A stretch of 64,000 nt of DNA from Tipula vernalis (Eukaryota > Arthropoda > Insecta > Diptera > Tipulidae), in assembly GCA_958295665.1 (NCBI GenBank), contig OY282560.1:97937930-98001929 (forward strand). The letters run 5' to 3'. Positions within the stretch are counted from its first letter, which is position 1. Each line of letters opens with the position of its first letter. The translations under genes were made by a program, and so were the position numbers. Below, piece after piece: positions 26,228-39,496 of the stretch. Under the pieces are notes generated by a model that saw only the letters and a program-made list of their open reading frames with translations, ran no database searches and was not told the origin of the DNA.

Positions 26228-28316
26228 ATACCTCTATCAATAGGTTTCGGGATCTGTAATTGCTGTGACAATTTTCATTTTGATTGCTCGATTATTTCTA
26301 AACATTTCTTAGAAAATTCAATTTTATTGAAAATTAACTGTGCTATAGCTCACAAGTTTTTGGGCGGCAAAAATCTAAAATGGTCCGATTACGATGGTTG
26401 ATACCTCTATCAATAGGTTTCGGGGCCTGTAATTGCTCTGACAATTTTCATTTTGATTGCTCGATTATTTCTAAACATTTCTTAGAAAATTCAATTTTAT
26501 TGAAAATCAACTGGGCTATAGCCCACAAGTTTTTGGGCGGCAAAAATCTAAAATGGTCCGATTACGATGGTTGATACCTCTATCAATAGGTTTCGGGACC
26601 TGTTATTGCTGTGACAATTTTCATTTTGATTGCTCGATTATTTCTAAACATTTCTTAGAAAATTCAATTTTATTGAAAATCAACTGGGCTATAGCCCACA
26701 AGTTTTTTGGCGGCATAAATCTAAAATGGTCCGATTACGATGGTTGATACCTCTATCAATAGGTTTCGGGATCTGTAATTGCTGTGACAATTTTCATTTT
26801 GATTGCTCGATTATTTCTAAACATTTCTTAGAAAATTCAATTTTATTGAAAATCAACTGGGCTATAGCCCACAAGTTTTTGGCGGCAAAAATCTAAAATG
26901 GTCCGATTACGATGGTTGATACCTCTATCAATAGGTTTCGGGACCTGTTATTGCTGTGACAATTTTCATTTTGATTGCTCGATTATTTCTAAACATTTCT
27001 TAGAAAATTCAATTTTATTGAAAATCAACTGGGCTATTGCCCACAAGTTTTTGGGCGGCAAAAATCTAAAATGGTCCGATTACGATGGTTGATACCTCTA
27101 TCAATAGGTTTCGGGACCTGTTATTGCTGTGACAATTTTCATTTTGATTGCTCGATTATTTCTAAAAATTTCTTAGAAAATTCAATTTTATTGAAAATCA
27201 ACTGGGCTATAGCCCGCAAGTTTTTGGGCGGCAAAAATCTAAAATGGTCCGATTACGATTGTTGATACCTCTATCAATAGGTTTCGGGACCTGTTATTGC
27301 TGTGACAATTTTCATTTTGATTGCTCGATTATTTCTAAACATTTCTTAGAAAATTCAATTTTATTGAAAATCAACTGGGCTATAGCCCACAAGTTTTTGG
27401 GCGGCAAAAATCTAAAAATGTCCGATTACGATGGTTGATACCTCTATCAATAGGTTTCGGGACCTGTTATTGCTGTGACAATTTTCATTTTGATTGCTCG
27501 ATTATTTCTAAACATTTCTTAGAAAATTCAATTTTATTGAAAATCAACTGGGCTATAGCCCACAAGTTTTTGGGCGGCAAAAATCTAAAATGGTCCGATT
27601 ACGATGGTTGATACCTCTATTAATAGGTTTCGGGACCTGTTATTGCTGTGACAATTTTCATTTTGATTGCTCGATTATTTCTAAACATTTCTTAGAAAAT
27701 TCAATTTTATTGAAAATCAACTGGGCTATAGCCCACAAGTTTTTGGGCGGCAAAAATCTAAAATGGTCCGATTACGATGGTTGATACCTCTATTAATAGG
27801 TTTCGGGACCTGTTATTGCTGTGACAATTTTCATTTTGATTGCTCGATTATTTCTAAACATTTCTTAGAAAATTCAATTTTATTGAAGATTAACTGTGCT
27901 ATAGCCCACAAGTTTTTGGGCGGCAAAAATCTAAAATGGTCCGATTACGATGATTGATACCTCTATCAATAGGTTTCGGGATCTGTAATTGCTGTGGCAA
28001 TTTTCATTTTGATTGCTCGATTATTTCTAAACATTTCTTAGAAAACTAAATTTTATTGAAAATCAACTGGGCTATAGCCCACAAGTTTTTGGGCGGCAAA
28101 AATCTAAAATGGTCCGATTACGATGGTTGATACCTCTATCAATAGGTTTCGGGACCTGTTATTGCTGTGACAATTTTCATTTTGATTGCTCGATTATTTC
28201 TAAACATTTCTTAGAAAATTCAATTTTATTGAAAATCAACTGGGCTATAGCCCACAAGTTTTTGGGCGGCAAAAATCTAAAATGGTCCGGTTACGATGGT
28301 TGATACCTCTATCAAT

Positions 28317-28320
28317 AGGT
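28317..28320. other. Empty target site matching the insertion in copy A'
   Basis: This AGGT is the copy-A counterpart (offset 10,662) of the AGGT duplicated around the insertion at 38,979-38,982. The satellite is uninterrupted here. The next monomer carries the same AACTAAATT variant that follows the insertion in A', which confirms the alignment. Confidence 0.8.
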
Positions 28321-28847
28321 TTCGGGACCTGTTATTGCTGTGACAATTTTCATTTTGATTGCTCGATTATTTCTAAACATTTCTTAGAAAACTAAATTTT
28401 ATTGAAAATCAACTGGGCTATAGCCCACAAGTTTTTGGGCGGCAAAAATCTAAAATGGTCCGAATACGATGGTTGATACCTCTATCAATAGGTTTCGGGA
28501 CCTGTAATTGCTGTGACAATTTTCATTTTGATTGCTCGATTATTTCTAAACATTTCTTAGAAAATTCAATTTTATTGAAAATCAACTGGGCTATAGCCCA
28601 CAAGTTTTTGGGCGGCAAAAATCTAAAATGGTCCGGTTACGATGGTTGATACCTCTATCAATAGGTTTCGGGACCTGTTATTGCTGTGACAATTTTCATT
28701 TTGATTGCTCGATTATTTCTAAACATTTCTTAGAAAATTCAATTTTATTGAAAATCAACTGGGCTATAGCCCACAAGTTTTTTGGCGGCATAAATCTAAA
28801 ATGGTCCGATTACGATGGTTGATACCTCTATCAATAGGTTTCGGGAT

Positions 28848-28955
28848 CTGTAATTGCTGTGACAATTTTCATTTTGATTGCTCGATTATTTCTAAACATT
28901 TCTTAGAAAATTCAATTTTATTGAAAATTAACTGTGCTATAGCCCACAAGTTTTT
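28848..28955. repeat. Partial satellite monomer (108 bp) ending at a 65-bp deletion
   Basis: The array reads CACAAGTTTTT and then jumps straight to CTGTAATTGCTG between 28,955 and 28,956, skipping 65 bp that normally run from GGGCGG to GGGAT. Only 1 bp of ambiguity is seen at the join. The corresponding place in A' (about 40,176-40,348) has no such partial unit. The left boundary given is nominal because the unit is flush with an identical neighbour. Confidence 0.75.
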
Positions 28956-31900
28956 CTGTAATTGCTGTGACAATTTTCATTTTGATTGCTCGATTATTTC
29001 TAAACATTTCTTAGAAAATTCAATTTTATTGAAAATCAACTGGGCTATAGCCCACAAGTTTTTGGCGGCAAAAATCTAAAATGGTCCGATTACGATGGTT
29101 GATACCTCTATCAATAGGTTTCGGGACCTGTTATTGCTGTGACAATTTTCATTTTGATTGCTCGATTATTTCTAAACATTTCTTAGAAAATTCAATTTTA
29201 TTGAAAATCAACTGGGCTATAGCCCACAAGTTTTTGGGCGGCAAAAATCTAAAATGGTCCGATTACGATGGTTGATACCTCTATCAATAGGTTTCGGGAC
29301 CTGTTATTGCTGTGACAATTTTCATTTTGATTGCTCGATTATTTCTAAAAATTTCTTAGAAAATTCAATTTTATTGAAAATCAACTGGGCTATAGCCCAC
29401 AAGTTTTTGGGCGGCAAAAATCTAAAATGGTCCGATTACGATTGTTGATACCTCTATCAATAGGTTTCGGGACCTGTTATTGCTGTGACAATTTTCATTT
29501 TGATTGCTCGATTATTTCTAAACATTTCTTAGAAAATTCAATTTTATTGAAAATCAACTGGGCTATAGCCCACAAGTTTTTGGGCGGCAAAAATCTAAAA
29601 ATGTCCGATTACGATGGTTGATACCTCTATCAATAGGTTTCGGGACCTGTTATTGCTGTGACAATTTTCATTTTGATTGCTCGATTATTTCTAAACATTT
29701 CTTAGAAAATTCAATTTTATTGAAAATCAACTGGGCTATAGCCCACAAGTTTTTGGGCGGCAAAAATCTAAAATGGTCCGATTACGATGGTTGATACCTC
29801 TATTAATAGGTTTCGGGACCTGTTATTGCTGTGACAATTTTCATTTTGATTGCTCGATTATTTCTAAACATTTCTTAGAAAATTCAATTTTATTGAAAAT
29901 CAACTGGGCTATAGCCCACAAGTTTTTGGGCGGCAAAAATCTAAAATGGTCCGATTACGATGGTTGATACCTCTATTAATAGGTTTCGGGACCTGTTATT
30001 GCTGTGACAATTTTCATTTTGATTGCTCGATTATTTCTAAACATTTCTTAGAAAATTCAATTTTATTGAAAATTAACTGTGCTATAGCCCACAAGTTTTT
30101 GGGCGGCAAAAATCTAAAATGGTCCGATTACGATGATTGATACCTCTATCAATAGGTTTCGGGATCTGTAATTGCTGTGACAATTTTCATTTTGATTGCT
30201 CGATTATTTCTAAACATTTCTTAGAAAACTAAATTTTATTGAAAATCAACTGGGCTATAGCCCACAAGTTTTTGGGCGGCAAAAATCTAAAATGGTCCGA
30301 TTACGATGGTTGATACCTCTATCAATAGGTTTCGGGACCTGTTATTGCTGTGACAATTTTCATTTTGATTGCTCGATTATTTCTAAACATTTCTTAGAAA
30401 ATTCAATTTTATTGAAAATCAACTGGGCTATAGCCCACAAGTTTTTGGGCGGCAAAAATCTAAAATGGTCCGGTTACGATGGTTGATACCTCTATCAATA
30501 GGTTTCGGGACCTGTTATTGCTGTGACAATTTTCATTTTGATTGCTCGATTATTTCTAAACATTTCTTAGAAAACTAAATTTTATTGAAAATCAACTGGG
30601 CTATAGCCCACAAGTTTTCGGGCGGCAAAAATCTAAAATGGTCCGATTACGATGGTTGATACCTCTATCAATAGGTTTCGGGACCTGTAATTGCTGTGAC
30701 AATTTTCATTTTGATTGCTCGATTATTTCTAAACATTTCTTAGAAAATTCAATTTTATTGAAAATCAACTGGGCTATAGCCCACAAGTTTTTGGGCAGCA
30801 AAAATCTAAAATGGTCCGGTTACGATGGTTGATACCTCTATCAATAGGTTTCGGGACCTGTTATTGCTGTGACAATTTTCATTTTGATTGCTCGATTATT
30901 TCTAAACATTTCTTAGAAAATTCAATTTTATTGAAAATCAACTGGGCTATAGCCCACAAGTTTTTGGGCGGCAAAAATCTAAAATGGTCCGATTACGATG
31001 GTTGATACCTCTATCAATAGGTTTCGGGACCTGTTATTGCTGTGACAATTTTCATTTTGATTGCTCGATTATTTCTAAACATTTCTTAGAAAATTCAATT
31101 TTATTGAAAATCAACTGGGCTATAGCCCACAAGTTTTTGGGCGGCAAAAATCTAAAATGGTCCGATTACGATGGTTGATACCTCTATCAATAGGTTTCGG
31201 GACCTGTTATTGCTGTGACAATTTTCATTTTGATTGCTCGATTATTTCTAAACATTTCTTAGAAAATTCAATTTTATTGAAAATCAACTGGGCTATAGCC
31301 CACAAGTTTTTGGGCGGCAAAAATCTAAAATGGTCCGGTTACGATGGTTGATACCTCTATCAATAGGTTTCGGGACCTGTTATTGCTGTGACAATTTTCA
31401 TTTTGATTGCTCGATTATTTCTAAACATTTCTTAGAAAATTCAATTTTATTGAAAATCAACTGGGCTATAGCCCACAAGTTTTTGGGCGGCAAAAATCTA
31501 AAATGGTCCGATTACGATGGTTGATACCTCTATCAATAGGTTTCGGGACCTGTTATTGCTGTGACAATTTTCATTTTGATTGCTCGATTATTTCTAAACA
31601 TTTCTTAAAAAATTCAATTTTATTGAAAATCAACTGGGCTATAGCCCACAAGTTTTTGGGCGGCAAAAATCTAAAATGGTCCGATTACGATGGTTGATAC
31701 CTCTATTAATAGGTTTCGGGACCTGTTATTGCTGTGACAATTTTCATTTTGATTGCTCGATTATTTCTAAACATTTCTTAGAAAATTCAATTTTATTGAA
31801 AATCAACTGGGCTATAGCCCACAAGTTTTTGGGCGGCAAAAATCTAAAATGGTCCGATTACGATGGTTGATACCTCTATCAATAGGTTTCGGGACCTGTT

Positions 31901-32329
31901 ATTGCTGTGACAATTTTCATTTTGATTGCTCGATTATTTCTAAACATTTCTTAGAAAACTAAATTTTATTGAAAATCAACTGGGCTATAGCCCACAAGTT
32001 TTTGGGCGGCAAAAATCTAAAATGGTCCGATTGCGATGGTTGATACCTCTATCAATAGGTTTCGGGACCTGTTATTGCTGTGACAATTTTCATTTTGATT
32101 GCTCGATTATTTCTAAACATTTCTTAGAAAATTCAATTTTATTGAAAATCAACTGGGCTTTAGCCCACAAGTTTTTGGGCGGCAAAAATCTAAAATGGTC
32201 CGATTACGATGGTTGATACCTCTATCAATAGGTTTCGGGACCTGCAATTGCTGTGACAATTTTCATTTTGATTGCTCGATTATTTCTAAACATTTCTTAG
32301 AAAATTCAATTTTATTGAAAATCAACTGT

Positions 32330-32341
32330 GCTATATATAGC
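32330..32341. repeat. TA expansion inside the central palindrome
   Basis: The usual GCTATAGC core is lengthened by 4 bp to GCTATATATAGC, still a perfect palindrome. The same change is present at 43,770-43,781 in A' (offset 11,440), so it predates the block duplication. Confidence 0.85.
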
Positions 32342-35300
32342 CCACAAGTTTTTGGGCGGCATAAATCTAAAATGGTCCGATTACGATGGTTGATACCTCT
32401 ATCAATAGGTTTCGGGACCTGTTATTGCTGTGACAATTTTCATTTTGATTGCTCGATTATTTCTAAACATTTCTTAGAAAATTCAATTTTATTGAAAATC
32501 AACTGTGCTATAGCCCACAAGTTTTTGGGCGGCAAAAATCTAAAATGGTTCTATTACGATGATTGATACCTCTATCAATAGGTTTCAGGTCCTGTAATTG
32601 CTGTGACAATTTTTATTTTGATTGCTTGGTTATTTCTAAAAATTTTTTAGAAAACTAAATTATATTGAAAATCAACTGGGCTATAGCTCACAAGTTTTTG
32701 GGCGGCAAAAATCTAAAATGGTCCGATTACGATGGTTGATACCTCTATCAATAGGTTTCGGGACCTGTAATTGCTGTGACAATTTTCATTTTGATTGCTC
32801 GATTATTTCTAAACATTTCTTAGAAAATTCAATTTTATTGAAAATCAACTGGGCTATAGCCCACAAGTTTTTTGGCGGCATAAATCTAAAATGGTCCGAT
32901 TACGATGGTTGATACCTCTATCAATAGGTTTCGGGATCTGTAATTGCTGTGACAATTTTCATTTTGATTGCTCGATTATTTCTAAACATTTCTTAGAAAA
33001 CTAAATTTTATTGAAAATCAACTGGGCTATAGCCCACAAGTTTTTGGGCGGCAAAAATCTAAAATGGTCCGATTGCGATGGTTGATACCTCTATCAATAG
33101 GTTTCGGGACCTGTTATTGCTGTGACAATTTTCATTTTGATTGCTCGATTATTTCTAAACATTTCTTAGAAAATTCAATTTTATTGAAAATCAACTGGGC
33201 TATAGCCCACAAGTTTTTGGGCGGCAAAAATCTAAAATGGTCCGATTACGATGGTTGATACCTCTATCAATAGGTTTCGGGACCTGTTATTGCTGTGACA
33301 ATTTTCATTTTGATTGCTTGATTATTTCTAAACATTTCTTAGAAAATTCAATTTTATTGAAAATCAACTGGGCTATAGCCCACAAGTTTTTGGGCGGCAA
33401 AAATCTAAAATGGTCCGGTTACGATTGTTGATACCTCTATCAATAGGTTTCGGGACCTGTTATTGCTGTGACAATTTTCATTTTGATTGCTCGATTATTT
33501 CTAAACATTTCTTAGAAAATTCAATTTTATTGAAAATCAACTGGGCTATAGCCCACAAGTTTTTGGGCGGCAAAAATCTAAAATGGTCCGATTACGATGG
33601 TTGATACCTCTATCAATAGGTTTCGGGACCTGTTATTGCTGTGACAATTTTCATTTTGATTGCTCGATTATTTCTAAACATTTCTTAGAAAATTCAATTT
33701 TATTGAAAATCAACTGGGCTATGGCCCACAAGTTTTTGGGCGGCAAAAATCTAAAATGGTCCGATTACGATGATTGATACCTCTATCAATAGGTTTCGGG
33801 ACCTGTTATTGCTGTGACAATTTTCATTTTGATTGCTCGATTATTTCTAAACATTTTTTAGAAAACTAAATTTTATTGAAAATCAACTGGGCTATAGCCC
33901 ACAAGTTTTTGGGCGGCAAAAATCTAAAATGGTCCGATTACGATGGTTGATACCTCTATCAATAGGTTTCGGGACCTGTTATTGCTGTGACAATTTTCAT
34001 TTTGATTGCTCGATTATTTCTAAACATTTCTTAGAAAATTCAATTATATTGAAAATCAACTGGGCTATAGCCCACAAGTTTTTGGGCGGCAAAAATCTAA
34101 AATGGTCCGGTTACGATGGTTGATACCTCTATCAATAGGTTTCGGGACCTGTTATTGCTGTGACAATTTTCATTTTGATTGCTCGATTATTTCTAAACAT
34201 TTCTTAGAAAATTCAATTTTATTGAAAATCAACTGGGCTATAGCCCACAAGTTTTTGGGCGGCAAAAATCTAAAATGGTTCGATTGCGATGGTTGATACC
34301 TCTATCAATAGGTTTCAGGACCTGTTATTGCTGTGACAATTTTCATTTTGATTGCTCGATTATTTCTAAACATTTCTTAGAAAATTCAATTTTATTGAAA
34401 ATCAACTGGGCTATAGCCCACAAGTTTTTGGGCGGCAAAAATCTAAAATGGTCCGATTACGATGGTTGATACCTCTATCAATAGGTTTCGGGACCTGTTA
34501 TTGCTGTGACAATTTTCATTTTGATTGCTCGATTATTTCTAAACATTTCTTAGAAAATTCAATTTTATTGAAAATCAACTGGGCTATAGCCCACAAGTTT
34601 TTGGGCGGCAAAAATCTAAAATGGTCCGATTACGATGGTTGATACCTCTATCAATAGGTTTCGGGACCTGTTATTGCTGTGACAATTTTCATTTTGATTG
34701 CTCGATTATTTCTAAACATTTCTTAGAAAATTCAATTTTATTGAAAATCAACTGGGCTATAGCCCACAAGTTTTTGGGCGGCAAAAATCTAAAATGGTCC
34801 GATTACGATGGTTGATACCTCTATCAATAGGTTTCGGGACCTGTTATTGCTGTGACAATTTTCATTTTGATTGCTCGATTATTTCTAAACATTTCTTAGA
34901 AAATTCAATTTTATTGAAAATCAACTGGGCTATAGCCCACAAGTTTTTGGGCGGCAAAAATCTAAAATGGTCCGATTACGATGGTTGATATCTCTATTAA
35001 TAGGTTTCGGGACCTGTTATTGCTGTGACAATTTTCATTTTGATGGCTCGATTATTTCTAAACATTTCTTAGAAAATTCAATTTTATTGAAAATCAACTG
35101 GACTATAGCCCACAAGTTTTTGGGCGGCAAAAATCTAAAATGGTCCGATTACGATGGTTGATACCTCTATCAATAGGTTTCGGGACCTGTTATTGCTGTG
35201 ACAATTTTCATTTTGATTGCTCGATTATTTCTAAACATTTCTTAGAAAATTCAATTTTATTGAAAATCAACTGGGCTATAGCCCACAAGTTTTTGGGCGG

Positions 35301-38300
35301 CAAAAATCTAAAATGGTCCGGTTACGATGGTTGATACTTCTATCAATAGGTTTCGGGACCTGTTATTGCTGTGACAATTTTCATTTTGATTGCTCGATTA
35401 TTTCTAAACATTTCTTAGAAAATTCAATTTTATTGAAAATCAACTGGGCTATAGCCCACAAGTTTTTGGGCGGCAAAAATCTAAAATGGTCCGATTACGA
35501 TGGTTGATACCTCTATCAATAGGTTTCGGGACCTGTTATTGCTGTGACAATTTTCATTTTGATTGCTCGATTATTTCTAAACATTTCTTAGAAAATTCAA
35601 TTTTATTGAAATCAACTGGGCTATAGCCCACAAGTTTTTGGGCGGCAAAAATCTAAAATGGTCCGATTACGATGGTTGATACCTCTATCAATAGGTTTCG
35701 GGACCTGTTATTGCTGTGACAATTTTCATTTTGATTGCTCGATTATTTCTAAACATTTCTTAGAAAATTCAATTTTATTGAAAATCAACTGGGCTATAGC
35801 CCACAAGTTTTTGGGCGGCAAAAATCTAAAATGGTCCGATTGCGATGATTGATACCTCTATCAATAGGTTTCGGGACCTGTTATTGCTGTGACAATTTTC
35901 ATTTTGATTGCTCGATTATTTCTAAACATTTCTTAGAAAATTCAATTGTATTGAAAATCAACTGGGCTATAGCCCACAAGTTTTTGGGCGGCAAAAATCT
36001 AAAATGGTCCGATTACGATGGTTGATACCTCTATCAATAGGTTTCGGGACCTGTTATTGCTGTGACAATTTTCATTTTGATTGCTCGATTATTTCTAAAC
36101 ATTTCTTAGAAAATTCTATTTTATTGAAAATCAACTGGGCTATAGCCCACAAGTTTTTGGGCGGCAAAAATCTAAAATGGTCCGATTACGATGGTTGATA
36201 CCTCTATTAATAGGTTTCGGGACCTGTTATTGCTGTGACAATTTTCATTTTGATTGCTCGATTATTTCTAAACATTTCTTAGAAAATTCAATTTTATTGA
36301 AAATTAACTGTGCTATAGCCCACAAGTTTTTGGGCGGCATAAATCTAAAATGGTCCGATTACGATGGTTGATTTATCTATCAATAGGTTTCGGGACCTGT
36401 TATTGCTGTGACAATTTTCATTTTGATTGCTCGATTATTTCTAAACATTTCTTAGAAAATTCAATTTTATTGAAAATCAGCTGGGCTATAGCCCACAAGT
36501 TTTTGGGCGGCAAAAATCTAAAATGGTCCGATTACGATGGTTGATACCTCTATCAATAGGTTTCGGGACCTGTTATTGCTGTGACAATTTTCATTTTGAT
36601 TGCTCGATTATTTCTAAACATTTCTTAGAAAATTCAATTTTATTGAAAATCAACTGGGCTATAGCCCACAAGTTTTTGGGCGGCAAAAATCTAAAATGGT
36701 CCGATTACGATGGTTGATACCTCTATTAATAGGTTTCGGGACCTGTTATTGCTGTGACAATTTTCATTTTGATTGCTCGATTATTTCTAAACATTTCTTA
36801 GAAAATTCAATTTTATTGAAAATCAACTGGGCTATAGCCCACAAGTTTTTGGGCGGCAAAAATCTAAAATGGTCCGATTACGATGGTTGATACCTCTATC
36901 AATAGGTTTCGGGACCTGTTATTGCTGTGACAATTTTCATTTTGATTGCTCGATTATTTCTAAACATTTCTTAGAAAATTCAATTTTATTGAAAATCAAC
37001 TGTGCTATTACCCACAAGTTTTTGGGCGGCATAAATCTAAAATGGTCCGATTACGATGGTTGATACCTCTATCAATAGGTTTCGGGATCTGTAATTGCTG
37101 TGACAATTTTCATTTTGATTGCTCGATTATTTCTAAACATTTCTTAGAAAATTCAATTTTATTGAAAATTAACTGTGCTATAGCTCACAAGTTTTTGGGC
37201 GGCAAAAATCTAAAATGGTCCGATTACGATGGTTGATACCTCTATCAATAGGTTTCGGGGCCTGTAATTGCTCTGACAATTTTCATTTTGATTGCTCGAT
37301 TATTTCTAAACATTTCTTAGAAAATTCAATTTTATTGAAAATCAACTGGGCTATAGCCCACAAGTTTTTGGGCGGCAAAAATCTAAAATGGTCCGATTAC
37401 GATGGTTGATACCTCTATCAATAGGTTTCGGGACCTGTTATTGCTGTGACAATTTTCATTTTGATTGCTCGATTATTTCTAAACATTTCTTAGAAAATTC
37501 AATTTTATTGAAAATCAACTGGGCTATAGCCCACAAGTTTTTTGGCGGCATAAATCTAAAATGGTCCGATTACGATGGTTGATACCTCTATCAATAGGTT
37601 TCGGGATCTGTAATTGCTGTGACAATTTTCATTTTGATTGCTCGATTATTTCTAAACATTTCTTAGAAAATTCAATTTTATTGAAAATCAACTGGGCTAT
37701 AGCCCACAAGTTTTTGGCGGCAAAAATCTAAAATGGTCCGATTACGATGGTTGATACCTCTATCAATAGGTTTCGGGACCTGTTATTGCTGTGACAATTT
37801 TCATTTTGATTGCTCGATTATTTCTAAAAATTTCTTAGAAAATTCAATTTTATTGAAAATCAACTGGGCTATAGCCCGCAAGTTTTTGGGCGGCAAAAAT
37901 CTAAAATGGTCCGATTACGATTGTTGATACCTCTATCAATAGGTTTCGGGACCTGTTATTGCTGTGACAATTTTCATTTTGATTGCTCGATTATTTCTAA
38001 ACATTTCTTAGAAAATTCAATTTTATTGAAAATCAACTGGGCTATAGCCCACAAGTTTTTGGGCGGCAAAAATCTAAAAATGTCCGATTACGATGGTTGA
38101 TACCTCTATCAATAGGTTTCGGGACCTGTTATTGCTGTGACAATTTTCATTTTGATTGCTCGATTATTTCTAAACATTTCTTAGAAAATTCAATTTTATT
38201 GAAAATCAACTGGGCTATAGCCCACAAGTTTTTGGGCGGCAAAAATCTAAAATGGTCCGATTACGATGGTTGATACCTCTATTAATAGGTTTCGGGACCT

Positions 38301-38978
38301 GTTATTGCTGTGACAATTTTCATTTTGATTGCTCGATTATTTCTAAACATTTCTTAGAAAATTCAATTTTATTGAAAATCAACTGGGCTATAGCCCACAA
38401 GTTTTTGGGCGGCAAAAATCTAAAATGGTCCGATTACGATGGTTGATACCTCTATTAATAGGTTTCGGGACCTGTTATTGCTGTGACAATTTTCATTTTG
38501 ATTGCTCGATTATTTCTAAACATTTCTTGGAAAATTCAATTTTATTGAAGATTAACTGTGCTATAGCCCACAAGTTTTTGGGCGGCATAAATCTAAAATG
38601 GTCCGATTACGATGATTGATACCTCTATCAATAGGTTTCGGGATCTGTAATTGCTGTGACAATTTTCATTTTGATTGCTCGATTATTTCTAAACATTTCT
38701 TAGAAAACTAAATTTTATTGAAAATCAACTGGGCTATAGCCCACAAGTTTTTGGGCGGCAAAAATCTAAAATGGTCCGATTACGATGGTTGATACCTCTA
38801 TCAATAGGTTTCGGGACCTGTTATTGCTGTGACAATTTTCATTTTGATTGCTCGATTATTTCTAAACATTTCTTAGAAAATTCAATTTTATTGAAAATCA
38901 ACTGGGCTATAGCCCACAAGTTTTTGGGCGGCAAAAATCTAAAATGGTCCGGTTACGATGGTTGATACCTCTATCAAT

Positions 38979-38982
38979 AGGT
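38979..38982. repeat. Left target-site duplication (AGGT)
   Basis: The satellite reads CTATCAATAGGT up to this point, then changes to TGTAGTGATT. The same AGGT starts the resumed satellite at 39,692. A fifth base (T) also matches but is shared with the first base of the insertion. Confidence 0.8.
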
Positions 38983-39001
38983 TGTAGTGATTCACTCATT
39001 C

Positions 39002-39013
39002 AATAAATTTATT
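39002..39013. repeat. 12-bp palindrome AATAAATTTATT
   Basis: A perfect palindrome near the left end of the insertion. It also contains AATAAA on both strands. Function is unknown. Confidence 0.6.
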
Positions 39014-39413
39014 ACAATTCGTTTATCCCTACAATTATTCGAAATGCAACTCATTTCGACTATAAAATATAATTGTATTTGAACAGCCTCATTCAGCTTA
39101 GTAGTGACAGCTATAGAGTAGATTTGGACCCAAATCTGTTACTCTTTGGTGGAAATCCATACTTAAATACATTCCACATATCACTACTTTGTACTGAATA
39201 TCTTGGACACTTCAGTACAACAATCAAACAACTTCACCACCATCTTTTGTGGTTATTCAAAACTAATCACAAATTATTTCTTTTAGCTGAATTTTACTTT
39301 TATTTCAGTGCGTTGTTTTTACATCTAAATTCATCTCAAAAATTTTTGGTTCATCGTCTCGAACAACATTACACAGACACTCTCGTTCTGCTAGTAACGT
39401 ACAACACATCGTG

Positions 39414-39420
39414 TATAAAA
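39414..39420 (+). promoter_or_regulatory. TATA-like motif in the insertion
   Basis: TATAAAA lies about 430 bp into the insertion, upstream of the CpG-rich segment. This placement would suit a U3 promoter of an LTR. Another TATA-like string, CTATAAAATAT, lies at about 39,060-39,070. Both are motif matches only; AT-rich DNA gives such matches by chance. Confidence 0.3.
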
Positions 39421-39465
39421 ATTAAAATTCCTTGTGCTAAAAAAATCAAATACAAAAAATTATAA

Positions 39466-39496
39466 AATAAATTTCCTAGTAAATTAAAGTAATAAA
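39466..39496 (+). promoter_or_regulatory. Candidate polyadenylation signals in the insertion
   Basis: AATAAA occurs at 39,466-39,471 and 39,491-39,496, downstream of the TATA-like motif, with further copies at 39,561 and 39,643. A TATA-to-AATAAA order is what an LTR R region would show, but the motif is common in AT-rich sequence. Confidence 0.25.

Larger units (their letters stand above)
26553..30810. repeat. Nested tandem duplication of about 2.1 kb inside copy A
   Basis: The marker series TTTTTTGGCGGCATAA, a T-run slip (TTTTTGGCGG), TCTAAAAATTTC, GATTGTTGATA, AAAAATGTCC, two ATTAATAGG monomers, then AACTAAATT monomers occurs twice. The first copy is about 26,553-28,627 (2,075 bp, 12 monomers less 1 bp). 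The second is about 28,628-30,810 (2,183 bp, because of an extra 108-bp partial monomer). The same pair exists in A' on either side of the insertion. Confidence 0.8.
25645..36479. repeat. Copy A of a 10.8-kb tandem segmental duplication in the satellite
   Basis: Rare variants here recur downstream in the same order at nearly constant offsets. The offset is 10,835 bp between 25,688 and 26,898, then 10,662 to about 28,300, 11,375 and 11,267 through the middle, and 11,440 from 32,022 to 36,350. Every change of offset is explained by one identified event: a lost monomer (-173), the insertion plus its target duplication (+713), a 108-bp partial monomer present only in A, and an extra monomer (+173) at 43,289. 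Shared markers include AAAAATGTCC monomers, a TATATA expansion, TTTCAGGACC and GATTTATC. Boundaries are uncertain by about 200 bp because flanking monomers are canonical. Confidence 0.9.
1..38978. repeat. 173-bp tandem satellite array, left part
   Basis: About 225 head-to-tail copies of one 173-bp monomer, all in the same orientation. Taking the monomer to start at the TCTAAAC motif (position 1, again at 174, and so on), consecutive starts are 173 bp apart, with occasional 1-bp slips, for example near 6,766, 26,880 and 35,609. The consensus has 60 G+C bases of 173 (34.7%) and 5 CpG, about what base composition predicts. Recurrent variable sites are the GATTA/GGTTA/GATTG/GAGTA position after GGTCC, TTATTG versus TAATTG, TGGGC versus TGTGC, GGCAAAA versus GGCATAA, and AATTCAA versus AACTAAA. 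The array begins mid-array at base 1. No gene lies in it. Function is unknown; heterochromatic or centromeric satellite is an inference from period and homogeneity. Confidence 0.98.

Noticed and set aside
1..38978. CRISPR array
   Set aside because: Regular spacing suggested it briefly, but the whole 173-bp unit is conserved with no unique spacers between short repeats.
39073..39465. A 130-codon open frame inside the insertion
   Set aside because: It starts at TTG and contains no ATG at all. The composition is that of translated AT-rich DNA, and I recognise no domain. It is unlikely to be a eukaryotic gene.
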